A DNA stretch of 64,000 bases from NCBI RefSeq assembly GCF_003382365.1, contig NZ_QTSU01000001.1, positions 1,364,001-1,428,000 of the forward strand, in the 5' to 3' direction. This DNA comes from Lysobacter silvisoli. GTDB taxonomy: Bacteria; Pseudomonadota; Gammaproteobacteria; Xanthomonadales; Xanthomonadaceae. The position numbers and the translations under genes were made by a program. This document shows positions 9,223 through 19,732 of this stretch, piece after piece. Each line of letters starts with the position of its first letter. Position 1 is the stretch's first letter. The notes below the pieces were generated by a model, which was not told the DNA's origin, did no database searches, and saw nothing but the letters and a program-made list of their open reading frames with translations.

Positions 9223-9942
9223 TCAGGAGCGCAGCGGGACCAGGGTGATCTCCACGCGGCGGTTCTGGGCGCGGCCTTCCTCGGTGTCGTTGCTGGCGAT
9301 CGGGCGGGTCTTGCCGGCGCCGGTGAGGATGAAGCGGTCGCGGACCAGGCCGCGCGACATCAGGTAGTTGCCCACCGAGGCCGCGCGCTGTTCGGACAGG
9401 CGCTGGTTGACCGCGTCGGTGCCGATGCTGTCGGTGTGGCCGGCGACCTCGACGATGGTCTGGTTGTACTCCTGCAGGGTCGAGGCGACGTTGTCGAGCA
9501 CCGGGTAGAACTGCGACTCCAGTTGCGAGCTGTTGAAGGCGAAGGTGATGTTGCTGGGCATGTTGAGGGTGATGTTGTCACCCTGGCGGACCACGTCCAC
9601 GCCGGTGCCGGCCATGCGCTCGCGCAGCGCGCGCTCCTGACGGTCCTGGTAGTTGCCGATGGCGCCGCCGGCCAGGCCGCCGACGCCGGCGCCGATCAGC
9701 GCGCGCTGGCGGCGTTCGGTGGCGTCGTCGCCGCTGAGCAGGCCCGCGGCCACGCCGGCCAGCGCGCCGATCAGCGCGCCCTTCTGGGTGCGGCTCATGC
9801 CCTGGCGCTCGGGCGGGTACTGGCCGTTCTGCGGATACGGTTGTTGCGGGCCGCCGCCGTAATAGCCGCTGTTGCTGGCGCAACCGGCGAGCAGCGCGGT
9901 CATCGCGGCGGCCGCGAGGGCGATCTTGATCTGGGTCTTCAT
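9223..9942 (-). CDS. OmpA-family lipoprotein with glycine zipper
   Basis: A 239-residue outer-membrane lipoprotein. The lipobox LLAGC puts the acylated cysteine at residue 21. A Gly/Pro/Gln-rich stretch follows, then a glycine zipper (GALIGALAGVAAGLL and GVGGLAGGAIGNYQ, about 54-105), which can insert in or associate with membranes. The C-terminal 110 residues are an OmpA domain that binds peptidoglycan (FAFNSSQLESQFYPVLD, GHTDSIGTDAVNQRLSEQRA). This matches the YiaD/YfiB-like class rather than Pal, because of the zipper. GAGGAG is present before the ATG. It is monocistronic, with a terminator at 9177-9198. Confidence 0.9.
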   Translation of the reverse strand: MKTQIKIALAAAAMTALLAGCASNSGYYGGGPQQPYPQNGQYPPERQGMSRTQKGALIGALAGVAAGLLSGDDATERRQRALIGAGVGGLAGGAIGNYQDRQERALRERMAGTGVDVVRQGDNITLNMPSNITFAFNSSQLESQFYPVLDNVASTLQEYNQTIVEVAGHTDSIGTDAVNQRLSEQRAASVGNYLMSRGLVRDRFILTGAGKTRPIASNDTEEGRAQNRRVEITLVPLRS

Positions 9943-10373
9943 GGGGGAACTCCTCGCCTGGGTTACTGAACGCGCTCAAGCTAATCACGCCGGCGTCACG
10001 GAAGGGTGACGGCGGTCGCGCTCGTTCAGCGGGCGGGAGGGGTGCGGTTGGGATGCGGGCGACCGGCCGTCGTCTACCCGGGCGTGAGCCGAAATCTACT
10101 GGCTGTCGCCGTCATCCCCGCGAAGGCGGGGATCCAGGGCTCTTCGGGCGAGAACGCTGGCACTCTGGATTCCCGCCTTCGCGGGAATGACGGCAAGAGC
10201 AAACAGCTAGTGGGCTCTGGCGTTCACGGGAATGACGGCAAGAGCAAAAAAGTCAAAGGGCTGTGGCGTTCGGGGTGACGGCGCAGGCCGCAGGATGCGG
10301 TGAGCCACGGGCGAACCGCATCGTCGCGGCGCGTGCGGCCGGCGATGGTGCGGTTGTCGCCGCACCCTACGCG
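9943..10373. repeat. Intergenic repeat cluster with inverted CGTCATTCCCGCG elements
   Basis: No gene is seen here. Two arms, 10108-10137 (GCCGTCATCCCCGCGAAGGC...) and 10163-10194 (its inverse), form a long inverted repeat of the family whose accidental translation gives VIPAKAGIQ and SRLRGNDG. A degenerate third piece lies at 10219-10245. Further on, 10295-10323 and 10342-10372 hold imperfect palindromes built on GATGCGGT/ACCGCATC and GGTGCGG/CCGCACC. The first bases (9943-9960) are the promoter-side leader of the OmpA lipoprotein gene. Confidence 0.7.
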
Positions 10374-11831
10374 TTACGAATCGGCCGGCATCAGCGCCGC
10401 GGCGCCCGCGCCGTCCAAGGTGCGGTCCCAATCGCCCATCAGCGCCAGGTACAGCAGCTTGTCGAACTCGGCGCCGAAGCGGCGGATCACCGCGTCGGGG
10501 TCGGGGATGAGCTTGGCGTCGGCGATCAGGCCGAAGTGGACGCGGCCGTTGTAGCTGAGGATGGAGATGCCCACGCCGATCGAACCGGTCTGCGGCACCC
10601 AGAACATCATTTCGCGCAGGGTGCAGCCGGCCAGGTACAGCGGCTGCTGCGGGCCGGGCACGTTGGTGGCCACGGCCGTGGCCTTGCGGCTGAACAATTC
10701 CAGCGCCAGCCCCTGGACCTGCGCCGGGGCCATGCCGAGTGCGGCCAAAAGCCCAAATGCAACAATGGCTTGGCGAGAATTCTTAAGATCGTTCATGCAC
10801 TTGGCGACACGCTCCACCCGGCGGATCGGGTTGCCCTCGCCCACCGGCAATTCCAGGAACACCAGGCCGAAGTGGTTGCCCAGCTTGCGCGCGTGCTCCA
10901 GCGGTCGCAGGTTCACCGGCACGGTCGCGCGCAGGGTCACGCCGTCGACGTCGTCGCCGCGCTCGATCATGTAGTCGCGCAGCGCGCCGGCGGCGGTGGC
11001 CATGAGCACGTCGTTGACGGTGCAGTCGCAGGCGCGGCCCACCGCCTTGACCTCTTCCAGGTCCAGCGGCTCGGCCCAGGCCACGCGCTTGCTCACGCCG
11101 AGCTTGCCGCGCAGCAGCGAGGGCGGATCGTCGGACAGGGCCAGCGCGTTGAGCAGCTCGCGCGCGATTTCGCCGCCCTCCTTGGCCAGCATCGCCGCCA
11201 GGGTCGGGTCGCGGTACATCTCCATGCCCTTTTCGAGCGCGCGCGAGCCCAGCTTCATGTAGCGGTCGACCGCGCCGACGCGGCGGGCCACGTCGGCGCC
11301 GTCCTGCTTGAGCCAGGCGTGCGGCAGGTCGCTGCCCTTGGCCGGCTCGCGGGTGGTGTCGGTCAGCGACAGCAGCACCTGGACCAGGGCGATGCCGTCG
11401 GCATAGCTGTGGTGGATGCGCGCGACCAGGGCCGAGCCGCCGTCGTAGCGTTCGACCAGATGGAACTGCCACAGCGGCCGGCTGTGATCCAGCGGGCTGG
11501 ACGCGAGCTGGCTGACGTAGCGTTCCAGCGCGCGCTTGCCGCCGCGGCCGGGCAAGGCGGTGAGCTGCACGTGCCAGTCGAGGTCGAAGTCCTCGTCGGT
11601 CTGCCAGGACGCGCCGGCCGGCGTGTCCACCGCCTTCTGGCGGAAGCGCGAATAGGCCAGGAAGCGCTGCTTGACCACGCGCCGCAGGGTCTCGATCGAC
11701 ATCGGCTCGGCGAACATCAGCACGCCGGTGATCATCATCGGATTGGTGGCGCGCTCCATGCGCAACCAGGCCGTATCCACTCGCGACATCGGTTCGCGGC
11801 GCGCGCGCTTGCGCGTCTCTGCTTTGGCCAT
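10374..11831 (-). CDS. Wax ester synthase / diacylglycerol acyltransferase (WS/DGAT)
   Basis: A 485-residue acyltransferase. The N-terminal segment MSRVDTAWLRMERATNPMMI and the active-site motif HHSYADG (the family's HHxxxDG, near residue 140) identify the WS/DGAT family, which esterifies acyl-CoA with a fatty alcohol or diacylglycerol to form storage lipid. The second half carries the family's NDVLMATAAGALRDYM and VPVNLRP segments. The chosen ATG is preceded by GGGAGG; an upstream ATG at 11864 gives 11 more residues without a better ribosome site. It lies 49 bases downstream of the photolyase gene in the same direction, so co-transcription is possible but functionally unexplained. Confidence 0.9.
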   Translation of the reverse strand: MAKAETRKRARREPMSRVDTAWLRMERATNPMMITGVLMFAEPMSIETLRRVVKQRFLAYSRFRQKAVDTPAGASWQTDEDFDLDWHVQLTALPGRGGKRALERYVSQLASSPLDHSRPLWQFHLVERYDGGSALVARIHHSYADGIALVQVLLSLTDTTREPAKGSDLPHAWLKQDGADVARRVGAVDRYMKLGSRALEKGMEMYRDPTLAAMLAKEGGEIARELLNALALSDDPPSLLRGKLGVSKRVAWAEPLDLEEVKAVGRACDCTVNDVLMATAAGALRDYMIERGDDVDGVTLRATVPVNLRPLEHARKLGNHFGLVFLELPVGEGNPIRRVERVAKCMNDLKNSRQAIVAFGLLAALGMAPAQVQGLALELFSRKATAVATNVPGPQQPLYLAGCTLREMMFWVPQTGSIGVGISILSYNGRVHFGLIADAKLIPDPDAVIRRFGAEFDKLLYLALMGDWDRTLDGAGAAALMPADS

Positions 11832-11880
11832 GCGCCCTCCCAGCGTCTTGGGCGAGTGAATCACGCGGCCGCGAGCGGCG

Positions 11881-13323
11881 TCAACGCGATTCGCCGCCGC
11901 CGCGCTCGCGGTAGGCGTTCAAGGCCGCGTCGCGGCCGGCGGCCAGGTCCACCAGCGGCTTGCGCGGGTAGTCCGGCGCGGCGCGGCGCAAGGCGTCGGG
12001 GTCGCGCCAGGGCGCGAAGCGCAGCGGCGTGGGCAGCGCCGCCAGCTCCGGTACCCAACGCGCGATGTAACGGCCGTCGGGATCGAACTTTTCGGCCTGG
12101 GTGACCGGATTGAACACGCGGAAATACGGCGCGGCGTCGGCGCCGGTGCCGGCCACCCATTGCCAGCCCAGGGTGTTGTTGGCCAGGTCGGCGTCGACCA
12201 GGGTGTCCCAGAACCAGCGCGCGCCGTGGCGCCAGTGGTAGCGCAGGTGCTTGGTCAGGTAGCTGGCCACGATCATGCGCACGCGGTTGTGCATCCAGCC
12301 GGTATGCCAGAGCTCGCGCATGCCCGCATCGACGATGGGCACGCCGCTGCGGCCCTGCTGCCAGGCCTGCAGGCGCGGCGCCACCGTGCGCGCCCAATCG
12401 AAGTCGTCGAAGCGCGGATTGAAGTTGCGCTCAGGCGTGTGCGGGAAGTGGTGCAGCAGATGGTGGGCGAACTCGCGCCAGCCCAGCTCGCGGATCGCGG
12501 CGTCGATGTCGCCCGCGCGCGCGGCGGTGCGCTGCGCCTGCAATGCGGCGACCGCCCGCCATGGCGCGATCTCGCCGAAATGCAGATGCGGCGACAGGCG
12601 CGAGGTGCCGACGCGGTCGGGGCGGTCGCGCTGCTCGGCGTAGCCGTTCATGGCGCCGTCGATGAAGGTCTCCAGCGCCGCGCGCGCGCCGGCCTCGCCC
12701 GGCGTCCAGTGCTCCCAGAAGCCGCGGTCCCAATCCAGCGCGGGCGCCAGCTTCAATGCGGCCAGCGGCACGCCGTCGGGGCCGCGGTCGGTGCTGGGCA
12801 GTTGCTTGGGCGCGTCCCAGTTCGGCGCCTGTTGCCAGGACGCGAGCGCGGCGCGCCAGTACGGGGTGAACACGCGGTAGGGCTCGCCCTGGCGCGTAGC
12901 CAGCTGCCAGGGTTCGAACAGCAGCGCGCCGTTGTAGCTGTCCGCGCGCACGCCCTGGCGCCGCAGCGCCTGCTTGATGCGGGTGTCGCGCTTTTCGATC
13001 GCCGGCTCGTAGCGGCGGTTCCAGAACACCGCCTCCGCGTCGGTGGCCAGCAGCAGCGATTGCAGGGTGGGCAGGCTGGGCCCAACGAAGCGGCGCAGGC
13101 GCGAGCCGCGCGCGCTCAGGTCGAGGTCCAGCGCGTCCAGCGAACGGTGCCGCCAGGCGTCGGAGGCCGCCCCCGGGCGCCAGTCGCCGTGCTCGTCCGG
13201 CGCGTGGATGTAGATCGGAATCGGCACGTAGCCGGCGTCCAACGCCGCGCGCAGCGCGGGGTTGTCGTCCAGACGCAGGTCGTTGCGGAACCAGACCAGC
13301 GCGGTGGCGGCAGCGTCGGTCAT
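11881..13323 (-). CDS. phrB: Class I CPD photolyase
   Basis: A 480-residue deoxyribodipyrimidine photolyase that uses FAD and light to split cyclobutane pyrimidine dimers. The N-terminal antenna domain opens LVWFRNDLRLDDNPAL; WNRRYEP and the FAD-domain signature TGWMHNRVRMIVASYL, then HWRHGARWFWDTLVDADLAN, are all present. The length fits class I enzymes of proteobacteria. The start MTDAAATALVWFRN is chosen because the family starts there; the much longer upstream open frame is non-coding in composition. The ribosome site is weak. Downstream, on the same strand, is the WS/DGAT gene. Confidence 0.95.
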   Translation of the reverse strand: MTDAAATALVWFRNDLRLDDNPALRAALDAGYVPIPIYIHAPDEHGDWRPGAASDAWRHRSLDALDLDLSARGSRLRRFVGPSLPTLQSLLLATDAEAVFWNRRYEPAIEKRDTRIKQALRRQGVRADSYNGALLFEPWQLATRQGEPYRVFTPYWRAALASWQQAPNWDAPKQLPSTDRGPDGVPLAALKLAPALDWDRGFWEHWTPGEAGARAALETFIDGAMNGYAEQRDRPDRVGTSRLSPHLHFGEIAPWRAVAALQAQRTAARAGDIDAAIRELGWREFAHHLLHHFPHTPERNFNPRFDDFDWARTVAPRLQAWQQGRSGVPIVDAGMRELWHTGWMHNRVRMIVASYLTKHLRYHWRHGARWFWDTLVDADLANNTLGWQWVAGTGADAAPYFRVFNPVTQAEKFDPDGRYIARWVPELAALPTPLRFAPWRDPDALRRAAPDYPRKPLVDLAAGRDAALNAYRERGGGESR

Positions 13324-13574
13324 GGCCGGGTCGCGAGTCGAAGGACGGCCAGTATGCCGTGCCGGCGTGAACGCAGGGCGCAGCCGCGGGCCGCCTTGCC
13401 GGCTGGCACGCTGAGGTATTCGATAACGCACACCTTTGCTGTCATCGCTCTCCGCTCCGGTGGGTCCGGACGGGTGAGCGGGCAGACGGACACGGCGTGT
13501 CCGCTGCGTCGTCGCGGCCGTCCGTGGCCGCCACGACAGGCAGGCCGCAGTAGCGGCCCGCCCGCAGGGCTTGC

Positions 13575-15215
<1,641 letters not shown>

Positions 15216-15327
15216 ACCAAACCCCCAAAGTGGATAGGCCGGCTCCGGACGGAGCGACCGTCGGCCGCGAGGCTCTCTCTCCTACACGGCCGACCTTATC
15301 CAAACGGGAAAATGCGCCGACCTCCCT

Positions 15328-15350
15328 ACTAGGTGAAAACACCTACTAAG
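15328..15350. promoter_or_regulatory. Palindrome upstream of the subtilase gene
   Basis: The sequence TACTAGGTGAAAACACCTAC contains a perfect AGGTG-AAAA-CACCT inverted repeat (15331-15344), flanked by ACT/ACT, and also reads as two near-direct copies of CCTACTARGTG. It lies about 115-135 bases before the protease start, in a 226-base gap shared with the 3' end of alr. Being AT-richer than the surroundings and unlike a terminator, it is a candidate regulator site; the regulator is unknown. Confidence 0.35.
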
Positions 15351-15441
15351 TGCGATGAGTTGCTCAGATCGGAAACGCGCGGGGCACCCGACGGCGTCGG
15401 CCGGGCGGCGCAAAGGCCGGCTTGGACCCGGGCCGAAGCCC

Positions 15442-16518
15442 TCAGCTCTCGACGAAACGCACCCGGCGGGTGATCGAGCAGGTCAGCTCGTAGCCGATGG
15501 TGCCGGAGACCTCGGCGATGCGTTCCACCGGCAGCTCCGGGCCCCACAGCACGACGGGGTCGCCGACCTTGGCCTCGGGCAGGCCGCGCAGGTCGATGGT
15601 CATCAGGTCCATGGACACGCGGCCGATCACCTGCGCCGCCTGCCCCGCCACCAGTACCGGCGTGCCCGAGGGCGCGGCGCGCGGGTAGCCGTCGCCGTAA
15701 CCGATCGCGGCCACGCCCACGTTCATGTCCTCGGGGCATTCCCAGGTCGCGGCGTAGCCGATGCGCTCGCCCTTGCGCACGCGGTTGACCGCGATCAGGC
15801 GCGTGGACAGGGTCATGGCCGGGCGCAGGTCGAAGTCGGCGCCGGTGGTGCCCTCCACCACCGAGATGCCGTACAGCGCGCCGCCGGGGCGGATCCAGTC
15901 GGCGTGCGCGTCGGGCCAGCCCAGCACCGCGGCCGAGTTGGCCAAAGAGCGCGCGCCGCCCAGGCCGGCGGTGGCTTGCGCGAACACGCGCTGCTGATCG
16001 CGCGTCTGCGGGCGTTCGAATTCGTCGGATGCGGCGAAGTGGTTCATCAGCACGATGCCGTCGGCCACCGCGGGCAGCGCGGCCAGGCGCGCGTAGGCCT
16101 CGCGCACGTCCTCCGGGGCGAAGCCCAGGCGGTGCATGCCGGTGTCGACCTTGAGCCAGCAACGGATCGGCTCGCCCTCGCCCGCCTGCTCCAGCATCGC
16201 CAGCTGGCTGTGGTGGTGGACCACCGTCTCCACGCCCAGGCGGCGCAGCTGCGGCAGGTCGTCGGCCTCGTCGAAGCCCGACAGCAGCACGATCGGCTGC
16301 GACAGGCCGGCCGCGCGCAGGCGGTCGGCGTCGGACAACGCGGCCACGCCGAAGGCGTCCGCGCCTTCCAGCGCGCGCGCCACGCGTTCCAGGCCGTGGC
16401 CGTAGCCGTCGGCCTTGACCACCGCCATCACGCGGCTGTGCGGCGCGCGCGCGCGCGCCTGGGCGAGGTTATGACGCAGCGCGTCGGTGTGGATGGTTGC
16501 GGAGGTGGGGCGTGCCAT
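15442..16518 (-). CDS. alr: Alanine racemase
   Basis: A 358-residue PLP enzyme interconverting L- and D-alanine for peptidoglycan. The PLP lysine is K35 in AVVKADGYGHG, and the second catalytic residue is Y255 in RIGYAATWECPEDMNVG; the C-terminal beta domain ends GYELTCSITRRVRF. Length and both catalytic residues match Alr. In many relatives alr directly follows dnaB; here four small genes and an M23 peptidase lie between, all in the same direction. The start MARPTSATIHTDAL is the family start. Confidence 0.96.
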   Translation of the reverse strand: MARPTSATIHTDALRHNLAQARARAPHSRVMAVVKADGYGHGLERVARALEGADAFGVAALSDADRLRAAGLSQPIVLLSGFDEADDLPQLRRLGVETVVHHHSQLAMLEQAGEGEPIRCWLKVDTGMHRLGFAPEDVREAYARLAALPAVADGIVLMNHFAASDEFERPQTRDQQRVFAQATAGLGGARSLANSAAVLGWPDAHADWIRPGGALYGISVVEGTTGADFDLRPAMTLSTRLIAVNRVRKGERIGYAATWECPEDMNVGVAAIGYGDGYPRAAPSGTPVLVAGQAAQVIGRVSMDLMTIDLRGLPEAKVGDPVVLWGPELPVERIAEVSGTIGYELTCSITRRVRFVES

Positions 16519-16570
16519 CGCCCTAGTTTATCGGCTGGCGGGCGTGCGCAGGCTGTCGGCATGCGCACGC

Positions 16571-16596
16571 CCGCGACGGGTACGGGCCCGTCGCGG
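16571..16596 (-). terminator. Hairpin after the M23 peptidase gene
   Basis: A perfect 10-bp stem (CCGCGACGGG / CCCGTCGCGG) with a 6-base loop, 12 bases past the stop codon of the gene at 16608. There is no T run, so it may act by RNA stabilisation or as a weak terminator before alr. Confidence 0.4.
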
Positions 16597-16607
16597 CCGC
16601 TTCGCGC

Positions 16608-17756
16608 TCAGTCCCGGCCCAACTCCAGCACCGTGTTCGGGCCCGGGCGTTCGTTCTCGCGGCTCAACTGTTCGGCGGCCAGCGGCGGCGTCCACGGCGC
16701 CTTGCCCATCTGCGACAGGTCCGGATAGCGGCCGATCACGCGGAAGCGGTCGAACACGTAAGGCACGCCGTCCGAGGCCAGCGGGATGCGGCCGTCCGCG
16801 AGGTGGAAATGCAGATGCGGGCCGGTGGAATCGCCGGTGAAGCCCAGCGCGCCCAGGGGCTGTCCGCGGCGCACGCGCTGGCCCACGGCCACGCGCACGC
16901 TGCCGGGCTGGAGGTGTTCGTAGAAGGCGTAGCGGCCGTCGCCCAGGTCCAGAGCGACGTAGTTGCCGGGCGCATCGTCCAGGGACTGCTTGCGGTGCTG
17001 CGACACCAGCGGCACTTCCTTCACGTCGTCGCGCACCGCGGCCACGGTGGCGTCGGCCACCGCCAGCACCGGTTCGCCGTAACCGTAGATGCCGGCGACC
17101 CGGTCGCGATCGCCGGCACTGGTACGGCCCTGGGCGTCGAGCTTGACCCAGTCGATGGCGTAGCGGCCCGGCAGCACCGCGCGGCCGCCGACGGCGTAAT
17201 AGACGCGGCGGTGGCCGCGTGCCCATTCGGGGTGATGGATCGCGACCCAGGGGCCACCGCTGACCGGCGGGCTCAGGATCAGGCTGGGTGCGGGCCGCAC
17301 GTCGACCGTCGCGCCTTCGAGCTCGGCGCTGCCGCCCTCGCTGCCGTAGCCGTAGCGCAGGCGGTGGATCAGCCGTTTCGGCGGCGCGCCGTCGGCCAGG
17401 CGCAGTTCCAGGTATAGCACCTCGCGCTCGCCCGGCGCCAGCGCGCGCGCCGGTTCCGACGCGGCCGCGCCGATGCGCTGCAGGCGCGGCGCCAGCGCCG
17501 CGGCGTCCAGCTCGGCCAGCACCCGGCCGGTGTCGCCGTCGCGCACCTGCACACTTTGCAGGCGCAGCGGGCCGGCGCTGAAGTTGCTCAGCTGCAATTC
17601 GTACAGCAGCCACGACACGCCTTCCATGCGCACCGGCGACGGCGCCACCGGTACTTGCAGGTCGTAGGACTGGCGCAGCGGCGCGGCCGGTTCGGCGGCG
17701 TCGGCGGTCGACAAGGAGGCGCAACAGAGCAGGACGGCGAACGCGAAGGCGCGCAT
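16608..17756 (-). CDS. M23 family metallopeptidase, exported
   Basis: A 382-residue periplasmic protein with a signal peptide (MRAFAFAVLLCCASLSTADA). The N-terminal 200 residues form a beta-rich domain without known motifs. The C-terminal half is a LytM/M23 fold: HPEWARGHRRVYYAVGG near residue 180, a DRVAGIYGYGEPVLA core and GPHLHFHLADG holding the H-x-H zinc ligands. M23 enzymes cut peptidoglycan cross-bridges; close to alr this fits cell-wall work. The usual first ligand H-x4-D is not clear: HRRVY sits where HxGxD is expected, so activity may be altered. A hairpin lies after the stop. Confidence 0.8.
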   Translation of the reverse strand: MRAFAFAVLLCCASLSTADAAEPAAPLRQSYDLQVPVAPSPVRMEGVSWLLYELQLSNFSAGPLRLQSVQVRDGDTGRVLAELDAAALAPRLQRIGAAASEPARALAPGEREVLYLELRLADGAPPKRLIHRLRYGYGSEGGSAELEGATVDVRPAPSLILSPPVSGGPWVAIHHPEWARGHRRVYYAVGGRAVLPGRYAIDWVKLDAQGRTSAGDRDRVAGIYGYGEPVLAVADATVAAVRDDVKEVPLVSQHRKQSLDDAPGNYVALDLGDGRYAFYEHLQPGSVRVAVGQRVRRGQPLGALGFTGDSTGPHLHFHLADGRIPLASDGVPYVFDRFRVIGRYPDLSQMGKAPWTPPLAAEQLSRENERPGPNTVLELGRD

Positions 17757-17795
17757 GGACGGGCTCGGAGGAATGGGAAGGAAGGCCGCGACCGG

Positions 17796-18137
17796 TCAGG
17801 CCGGCGGCGGCAGGCGCAGTTCGTCGATGGCCGCGTCCGACAGCCACAACAGGGTGTTGAGGTAGTCGGCGATGCAATCGATCACTTCGGCGCGCGGTCC
17901 TTCGCGCCACGACGGCGATCCGTAGAAGGCGTCCTGCTGCGCGACCAGGTCGGCATGGTCGCGGTAGGCGCGGATCAGGTACCAGCTTTCGTGTTCGTGC
18001 TGCGAGCGGCCGAACGCGACCACGTCCATGCCGCGCTCGCGCAGCATCGGCAGCGCGCGCTCGAGCATGGCGCGCTGGAACCGCACGGACGTCTCCGGCT
18101 TGAGCCGGTAGGTCCGCACTTCGATCAATCGTGGCAT
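17796..18137 (-). CDS. NIPSNAP-like ferredoxin-fold protein
   Basis: A 113-residue protein starting MPRLIEVRTYRLKPETSVRF. The opening beta strand with EVRTYRLKP, a helix carrying ERALPMLRERGMDVVAFG, and SWYLIRAYRDHADLVAQQDAFYGSPSW are features of the NIPSNAP family (dimeric alpha-beta barrel). Family members in bacteria have no settled function. An extended frame to 18242 adds residues with no ribosome site. It lies 39 bases upstream of the M23 gene in the same direction. Confidence 0.75.
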   Translation of the reverse strand: MPRLIEVRTYRLKPETSVRFQRAMLERALPMLRERGMDVVAFGRSQHEHESWYLIRAYRDHADLVAQQDAFYGSPSWREGPRAEVIDCIADYLNTLLWLSDAAIDELRLPPPA

Positions 18138-18229
18138 GCGCGCGCTCGCAACGTGGGCCGGTAGCGGATGCTGCGCGAGCCGGCGCGCGGCGCACAAGTT
18201 ACGTTTGTCATGCCCTGCGCCGAAACGAA

Positions 18230-18255
18230 AACGGGCCGGCAAAGGCCGGCCCGTT
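18230..18255 (-). terminator. Intrinsic terminator after the glycine-zipper gene
   Basis: An 11-bp perfect stem (AACGGGCCGGC / GCCGGCCCGTT) with a 4-base loop, followed on the minus strand by TTCGTTTCGG, 23 bases beyond the stop of the gene at 18279. Confidence 0.75.
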
Positions 18256-18278
18256 CTTCGCTCCCGATCGCCGCGTGT

Positions 18279-18620
18279 TCAGTCGCAGCGGCGCTCGATC
18301 ACGGTCTCGGTCTTGTTCTGCTGGTTTTCCTGGATCTTGCGGCCGACCACCGCGCCGCCGACCGCGCCGGCCGCCGTGGCGATCTTCTTGCCGCTGCCGC
18401 CGCCGACCTGATTGCCGAGCAGGCCGCCCGCGACCGCGCCCAGGGCGGTGCCGGTGATCTTGTGCTTATCCTTCACTTCCTTGGGCCGCTGCACTTCCAC
18501 GTCGTAGCAGTGCGGCTGCTTGGCCTTGGTCTTGGACTTGGTCTGGGCGGTGGCGGCGCCGGTCGCCATCACGCAGGACATCAGCGCTACGGCGATCGTG
18601 GATTTGAGCTTGGCGTTCAT
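18279..18620 (-). CDS. Glycine zipper 2TM-domain exported protein
   Basis: A 113-residue protein. Residues 1-26 form a signal peptide ending ATAQ. A Lys-rich stretch (KSKTKAKQPHCYDVEVQRPKEVKD) precedes a glycine zipper, GTALGAVAGGLLGNQVGGGSG then AGAVGGAVVGRKIQE, the pattern of Rickettsia 17-kDa-antigen/SlyB-like outer-membrane proteins. There is no lipobox, unlike SlyB; two cysteines (residues 38 and 112) could form a disulfide. The start MNAKLKS follows GGTGACCCC weakly; an upstream ATG adds 22 residues without a signal peptide, so it is not chosen. The terminator is at 18230-18255. Confidence 0.8.
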   Translation of the reverse strand: MNAKLKSTIAVALMSCVMATGAATAQTKSKTKAKQPHCYDVEVQRPKEVKDKHKITGTALGAVAGGLLGNQVGGGSGKKIATAAGAVGGAVVGRKIQENQQNKTETVIERRCD

Positions 18621-19045
18621 GGGGTCACCCGGAAAGGAGAGAAGAGCGTGGCGACGATGCGCCTGCGCGCGTGGGGAGCGCGTCAAGTCGCAAGGCCATA
18701 AGCGTCACACTAGCGCGGCTAGCCTGAATGGGCACCGGCGCGGACGCTGCGCGTTCGCGGGATTGGGCGCACGATCAACAATTCGGCCGGGATGCGACCG
18801 CCTCGACGCAGGTTCGGGTTCGCAGCCGGCCCGCCGAAATCAAAATGGGTTCCGGCTTTCGCCGGAATGAGGGTTTAAGCAGGCTTGAAACTTTCACTGC
18901 CACGCTGATCCCTTCACCTCGATCGAAGGATCGTTGATCGTTGATCGGGGTTCGGGTTCGGGTTCGGGGCGAGCCTCATCACGCCGTCATTCCGGCGAAC
19001 GCCGGAACCCGTTTTGATCGGCTCGCGATGGGTTCCCTGCTGCCG
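18621..19045. repeat. Gene-free stretch with inverted elements and microsatellite
   Basis: No gene is supported. 18839-18870 and 18986-19018 are inverted copies of an element with core ATTCCGGCGAACGCCGGAA followed by CCCGTTTTGAT. Between them, 18929-18947 is GATCGTT repeated about 2.5 times, and 18947-18969 is GGTTCG repeated 3 times. The first 60 bases are the promoter side of the glycine-zipper gene. Confidence 0.6.
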
Positions 19046-19732
19046 CTACACGCGCGTCCACTGCGCGACCGGGCGTCCGTCGCGCCCCCACCACGAACCG
19101 GGCTCGTCCTCGTTCGGCCAGCCCTCGGGCGAGTCTTCCCAGTTCTCCTGGCGCCCGTAGACGGTCAGGTCGAGCATCTGCAGCGTGGGCAGCATGGCCT
19201 CGATCCCGCGCCACTTGGTTTCGTAGGTCTGGAACACCTCGTCGCCTTCGCGCAGGTAGCAGCGCAAGTCGCCTCCGTTGCGCGTCGTCAACTCGTCCGC
19301 CGAACCCGCGGTGGAATACCATGGCGCCGGCCAGCCCATGAAGTCGCGGTAGGCGGCGAGTTCGGACCAGGGCCCGCTGCTGAACACCGCGTAGCCCACG
19401 TCGCGCTCGGCCAGGTAGGCGAGCACGGCCGCGTCCATCGCCGCCTGGCTGTGAGTGCAGCCGTCGCACTGTTTCTCGTGCGGCGCGCCGGCATGCCACA
19501 TGAAGTGATAGACGATCAGCATGCGCCGGCCGGCGAACACCTCGCGCAGCGGAATCGGTCCGCCCTCGCCCACGACCGTGATCGGATCCATGCGTACCAT
19601 CGGCAGGCGCCTGCGCGCGGCGGCGAGCACATCGCCGGCGCGCGTATGCGCCTTCTCGCGCAGCAGCAGTTGCGCGCGTTCGCGTTCCCATTGGCTGCGG
19701 TCGACGATCCGGGGAGTGGCGAGCTCGTTCAT
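19046..19732 (-). CDS. DUF899-family thioredoxin-fold protein
   Basis: A 228-residue protein beginning MNELATPRIVDRSQWERERA. It shows the DUF899 pattern: REKAHTRAGD, RLPMVRMD, LIVYHFMWHAG, then CDGCTHSQAAMDA with two cysteines, and a closing FQTYETKWRGIEAM and GRQENWEDSPEGWP. The family is distantly thioredoxin-like and uncharacterised. AGGAGG before the ATG fixes the start; the longer frame to 19948 is non-coding. It lies downstream of dnaB in the same direction, with a 243-base gap. Confidence 0.75.
   Translation of the reverse strand: MNELATPRIVDRSQWERERAQLLLREKAHTRAGDVLAAARRRLPMVRMDPITVVGEGGPIPLREVFAGRRMLIVYHFMWHAGAPHEKQCDGCTHSQAAMDAAVLAYLAERDVGYAVFSSGPWSELAAYRDFMGWPAPWYSTAGSADELTTRNGGDLRCYLREGDEVFQTYETKWRGIEAMLPTLQMLDLTVYGRQENWEDSPEGWPNEDEPGSWWGRDGRPVAQWTRV

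Noticed and set aside
10006-10278. Short open frame containing VIPAKAGIQ and SRLRGNDG
   Set aside because: It is the translation of the dispersed CGTCATTCCCGCG repeat; no ribosome site and no independent coding signal.
17757-18195. M23 gene extended upstream on an alternative frame
   Set aside because: The 555-codon frame 16528-18195 is shadow: it lacks the M23 motifs, which are in the 16608-17756 frame.
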